Shown here one piece after another: positions 62,015 to 64,000 of a stretch of DNA of 64,000 nt. Below the pieces are notes generated by a model. That model was not told where the DNA came from and did no database searches. It saw only the letters and a program-made list of their open reading frames with translations. Source of the stretch: Chryseobacterium jejuense (GTDB taxonomy: Bacteria > Bacteroidota > Bacteroidia > Flavobacteriales > Weeksellaceae); NCBI RefSeq assembly GCF_900100075.1, contig NZ_FNEG01000002.1, positions 620,001 to 684,000 on the forward strand. Direction: 5' to 3'. The number at the start of each line of letters is the position of its first letter. The stretch's first letter is position 1. The position numbers and the translations under genes were made by a program.

Positions 62015-62914
62015 ATGAAAAAGCTATTTTCAGTATTTCTTATCACACTTTTTGCCTTTGTTAATGCTCAGGAAACGAAAGAAACGGCTAACCGATTCTT
62101 TTATGAGCTTACATTTAAGCCTAAAAAAGATTCTGCCAAGCTGGACAAACTGATTACGATTTTGGATATTACTCCCAAAAAATCTATTTATCAGGATTAT
62201 ACCATTCCTTCACAGGATTCCATTATCAAACTTGCTGTAGAGGAAATGGAAAAAGCAAAGACCTGGAAAGATATTTCAAAGCTTATCAGAATGCCTAAGT
62301 TTGCTTACAAGATTGTAAAAACGTATCCGGAAATGAAGGAGCAGTACATTGATAGAGTAAGCATGAATTTATTCGGATATGATGATCCTGTTAAATTCAC
62401 ATGGAATATTCAGCCGGAAAAACAAAAAATAGGAGAATACAATACTCAGAAAGCCACTACAGAATATGGTGGTAGAACATGGACGGCATGGTTCAGTTCA
62501 GATATTCCTTTCCAGGATGGTCCTTATAAATTCTATGGTCTTCCAGGCTTAATTGTTAAGATTGAAGATGCAGAGAAAAACTATTCATGGATGCTGAGTG
62601 GAAATAAAAAAATAGCAAACTATGAAGAATTATCCTATTCGGATAAGATCAATGCAAAATATGGTATTTCCAATACAGTAACACCTACTACAAAAGAAAA
62701 ATTTGATAAGGCCTACACAAGTTTTAAACAAGATCCAATGGCGGAAATTCGTCAAAGAGTAACTCCGGAAATGATGAGTATGAAAATGCCGGGATCTGAT
62801 GTAACCATAGGAGACGCACTGAAAAGACAGGAAAAAATGACTAAGGATTATTTTAATGCCAATGATAATCCGATTGAAAAAGGAGAACCTTCTTCAGACA
62901 AAAAGAAAAAATAA
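62015..62914 (+). CDS. GLPGLI-family exported protein
   Basis: A 299-residue protein with a signal peptide (about 1-18, FAFVNAQE). It has the name-giving motif in GPYKFYGLPGLIVKIEDAEKNYSW (near 171-194), preceded by TTEYGGRTWTAWFSSDIPFQDG. GLPGLI proteins are found mainly in Bacteroidota, often beside TonB-type barrel proteins such as the one about 750 bases upstream. No function is established. The C-terminus is Lys/Asp-rich. Confidence 0.9.
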   Translation: MKKLFSVFLITLFAFVNAQETKETANRFFYELTFKPKKDSAKLDKLITILDITPKKSIYQDYTIPSQDSIIKLAVEEMEKAKTWKDISKLIRMPKFAYKIVKTYPEMKEQYIDRVSMNLFGYDDPVKFTWNIQPEKQKIGEYNTQKATTEYGGRTWTAWFSSDIPFQDGPYKFYGLPGLIVKIEDAEKNYSWMLSGNKKIANYEELSYSDKINAKYGISNTVTPTTKEKFDKAYTSFKQDPMAEIRQRVTPEMMSMKMPGSDVTIGDALKRQEKMTKDYFNANDNPIEKGEPSSDKKKK

Positions 62915-62939
62915 GCATTCATATCAACTAAATTATATT

Positions 62940-62986
62940 CCGAATCAACCCAGGTGCAGCAATGTATTTGGGTTGATTTTTTTTAT
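62940..62986 (+). terminator. Terminator of the GLPGLI gene
   Basis: A 10-bp stem (62943-62952 with 62969-62978) followed by a run of eight T. Confidence 0.8.
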
Positions 62987-63021
62987 GACCGAAACGTTAT
63001 TTAGATTAAATTTAAATAGCG

Positions 63022-63029
63022 TATATTTG
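63022..63029 (+). promoter_or_regulatory. Putative -7 box of feoAB
   Basis: TATATTTG matches TAnnTTTG, 21 bases before the TTG start of feoA. Confidence 0.5.
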
Positions 63030-63049
63030 CAGTACAAAAAATCAGGGCT

Positions 63050-63304
63050 TTGAAAGAGAAACAATTACATAAATTAAGTGGATTTCCTAAAAACAAAATG
63101 GGAAAGATATTGGGGTATGATAATGACCATCTGAAAATGCCTAATAAAATCATTGAAATGGGGCTTCTTCCGGAGACCGTTTTCAGGATTTTATACCAGG
63201 CTCCGTTTAATGGACCGATGTATGTGGAATTTGGAGCAGAGAAAAGCCGGATTGCTCTTCGTGAGGAAGAAGGAGATTATATTATTGTTGAAGAATTGAA
63301 TTAA
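63050..63304 (+). CDS. feoA: FeoA-like ferrous iron transport protein
   Basis: An 84-residue FeoA/SH3-like domain protein: GKILGYDND, IEMGLLPETVFRILYQAPF (the MGL-x-P core), and a closing ESR/KSRIALREEE stretch. FeoA is a small cytosolic partner of the FeoB iron transporter. The start is a TTG at 63050; no ATG is better placed. Its stop overlaps the feoB ATG by one base (TAATG), so the two are coupled. Confidence 0.88.
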   Translation: MKEKQLHKLSGFPKNKMGKILGYDNDHLKMPNKIIEMGLLPETVFRILYQAPFNGPMYVEFGAEKSRIALREEEGDYIIVEELN

Positions 63305-64000
63305 TGCAGGCAAACAAGAAAAAACAGATACTTTTAGTCGGAAACCCTAATGTAGGAAAGTCAACGGTTTTTAATGCGCTTTGTAACAAAAAGCAGAAAA
63401 CCGGAAATTATGCTGGAGTTACCGTTGCAAGTCATTCAGGAAACTATACCCATAAAAATGAGGACGTTGAAGTGATTGACCTTCCGGGTTCTTACAGCGT
63501 TTATCCAAGCTCAGAAGATGAAGCTATTTTCTCAAAATACCTTCTTGATGAGCAGAAAAACTACGCAGGAGTTGTTTATATTCTTGAAGCATTAAGTTTA
63601 AAAAGAGGTCTTCTTCTATTCCAGCAGATTCAGGATCTTGGGATTCCGATGATTCTGATTGTTAATCAGATTGACCAGGCGGAAAGAAGAGGCATTACGA
63701 TAGATATTCAAAAATTTTCAGAGGCATTAGGGATTAAGATCATTCAAACCAATGCCAAGGAGCAGATTGGAATCAATGAAGTGAGAGATGCAGTCTTTAA
63801 CAACGAATTTGTAAAGACGGAGAAAGCATCCTTCGAAATTCCTAACGAGCATAGAGATTTTATTCAGAAACTAGCGTCTCACAAAGGTTTTGATAATGAA
63901 TATAAGGCTTGGATGAGCCTTTCTTTGGGAACAGATCTTGGTAAAATAGAATCTGTAATGGATCAGATTAATGAGTCTGATGCTAAAAGTTTGGTTCCTA
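63304..64000 (+). CDS. feoB: Ferrous iron transporter FeoB (3' end outside window)
   Basis: The frame is open from an ATG at 63304 to the right edge (232 codons). This is the N-terminal G-protein domain of FeoB: G1 GNPNVGKST (near 13-21), G2 GNYAGVT, G3 DLPGSYS and G4 NQID (normally NMxD). FeoB moves Fe2+ across the inner membrane; the GTPase domain regulates the pore, which would be encoded beyond the window. Confidence 0.95.
   Translation, partial: MQANKKKQILLVGNPNVGKSTVFNALCNKKQKTGNYAGVTVASHSGNYTHKNEDVEVIDLPGSYSVYPSSEDEAIFSKYLLDEQKNYAGVVYILEALSLKRGLLLFQQIQDLGIPMILIVNQIDQAERRGITIDIQKFSEALGIKIIQTNAKEQIGINEVRDAVFNNEFVKTEKASFEIPNEHRDFIQKLASHKGFDNEYKAWMSLSLGTDLGKIESVMDQINESDAKSLVP

Overview
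The window is AT-rich chromosomal DNA from a member of the Bacteroidota, most likely a Chryseobacterium-like flavobacterium (order Flavobacteriales, Weeksellaceae-type gene content). Supporting signs: TAnnTTTG-type -7 promoter boxes, a MurF-alanine racemase fusion, a patatin-Omp85 fusion, a SprE/PorW type IX secretion lipoprotein, a GLPGLI-family protein, WG-repeat and CarboxypepD-regulatory/outer-membrane barrel proteins, and short dispersed intergenic repeats. The genus is an inference. No rRNA, tRNA, CRISPR array or insertion sequence was recognised.

Layout. 1-9.5 kb: end of a phosphopantetheinyl transferase gene, sodC, a tail-specific S41 protease, a tiny membrane protein, surE, a three-gene operon (Lgt-like membrane enzyme, small membrane protein, tetraether-synthase-like radical SAM enzyme), guaC and fabG. 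9.6-19.2 kb: a WG-repeat protein, rsmI and an acidic repeat protein in one operon, divergent from tdk; then murF-alr, a patatin-Omp85 protein and ybeY. 19.2-26 kb: mnmG flanked by two perfect ParB-site palindromes, a methyltransferase, a 1.7 kb gene-free AT-rich block with a third degenerate ParB-like site, pgk, and a pgk-rpiB gap with DnaA-box-like 9-mers. Genes left of about 13 kb are mostly on the minus strand and genes right of 26 kb mostly on the plus strand, so this is a candidate replication-origin region. 26.9-42.5 kb: housekeeping genes (rnr, LysE-type exporter, LD-carboxypeptidase, YraN, SDR, tsaB, sprE, maf, kdsC, DUF2520), an ECF sigma/anti-sigma/sensor trio, a glycine-zipper protein and lepA.

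42.5-54.7 kb is the accessory highlight: an NrtR-type Nudix regulator followed by a long co-directional set encoding NADAR, a 2OG-Fe(II) oxygenase, a coiled-coil protein, a VWA protein, a shortened PurA-like enzyme, an ALC1/TARG-like macro domain, DUF4291, microbial PARG, a second DUF4291, a MacroD-type macro domain, a sirtuin, an unknown protein, a KptA/Tpt1 RNA 2'-phosphotransferase and a metallophosphoesterase. Nearly every recognisable enzyme makes, reads or removes ADP-ribose or its phosphorylated forms. Five copies of a palindrome (TTGYGT-N7-ACRCAA, one or two mismatches allowed) lie between 43.2 and 46.4 kb. At least three overlap a -7 promoter box, so they are a plausible operator for the NrtR-like regulator. 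I read the locus as an inducible ADP-ribosylation and RNA-repair system. Parts of such loci have been noted in comparative genomics of NAD-utilising systems, but its substrate and trigger are not evident.

54.8-64 kb: a small membrane protein, an M14 metallopeptidase, a cupin/JmjC-like protein, a TonB-type outer-membrane barrel protein, a DinB protein, a GLPGLI protein, and feoA followed by the start of feoB running off the right end.
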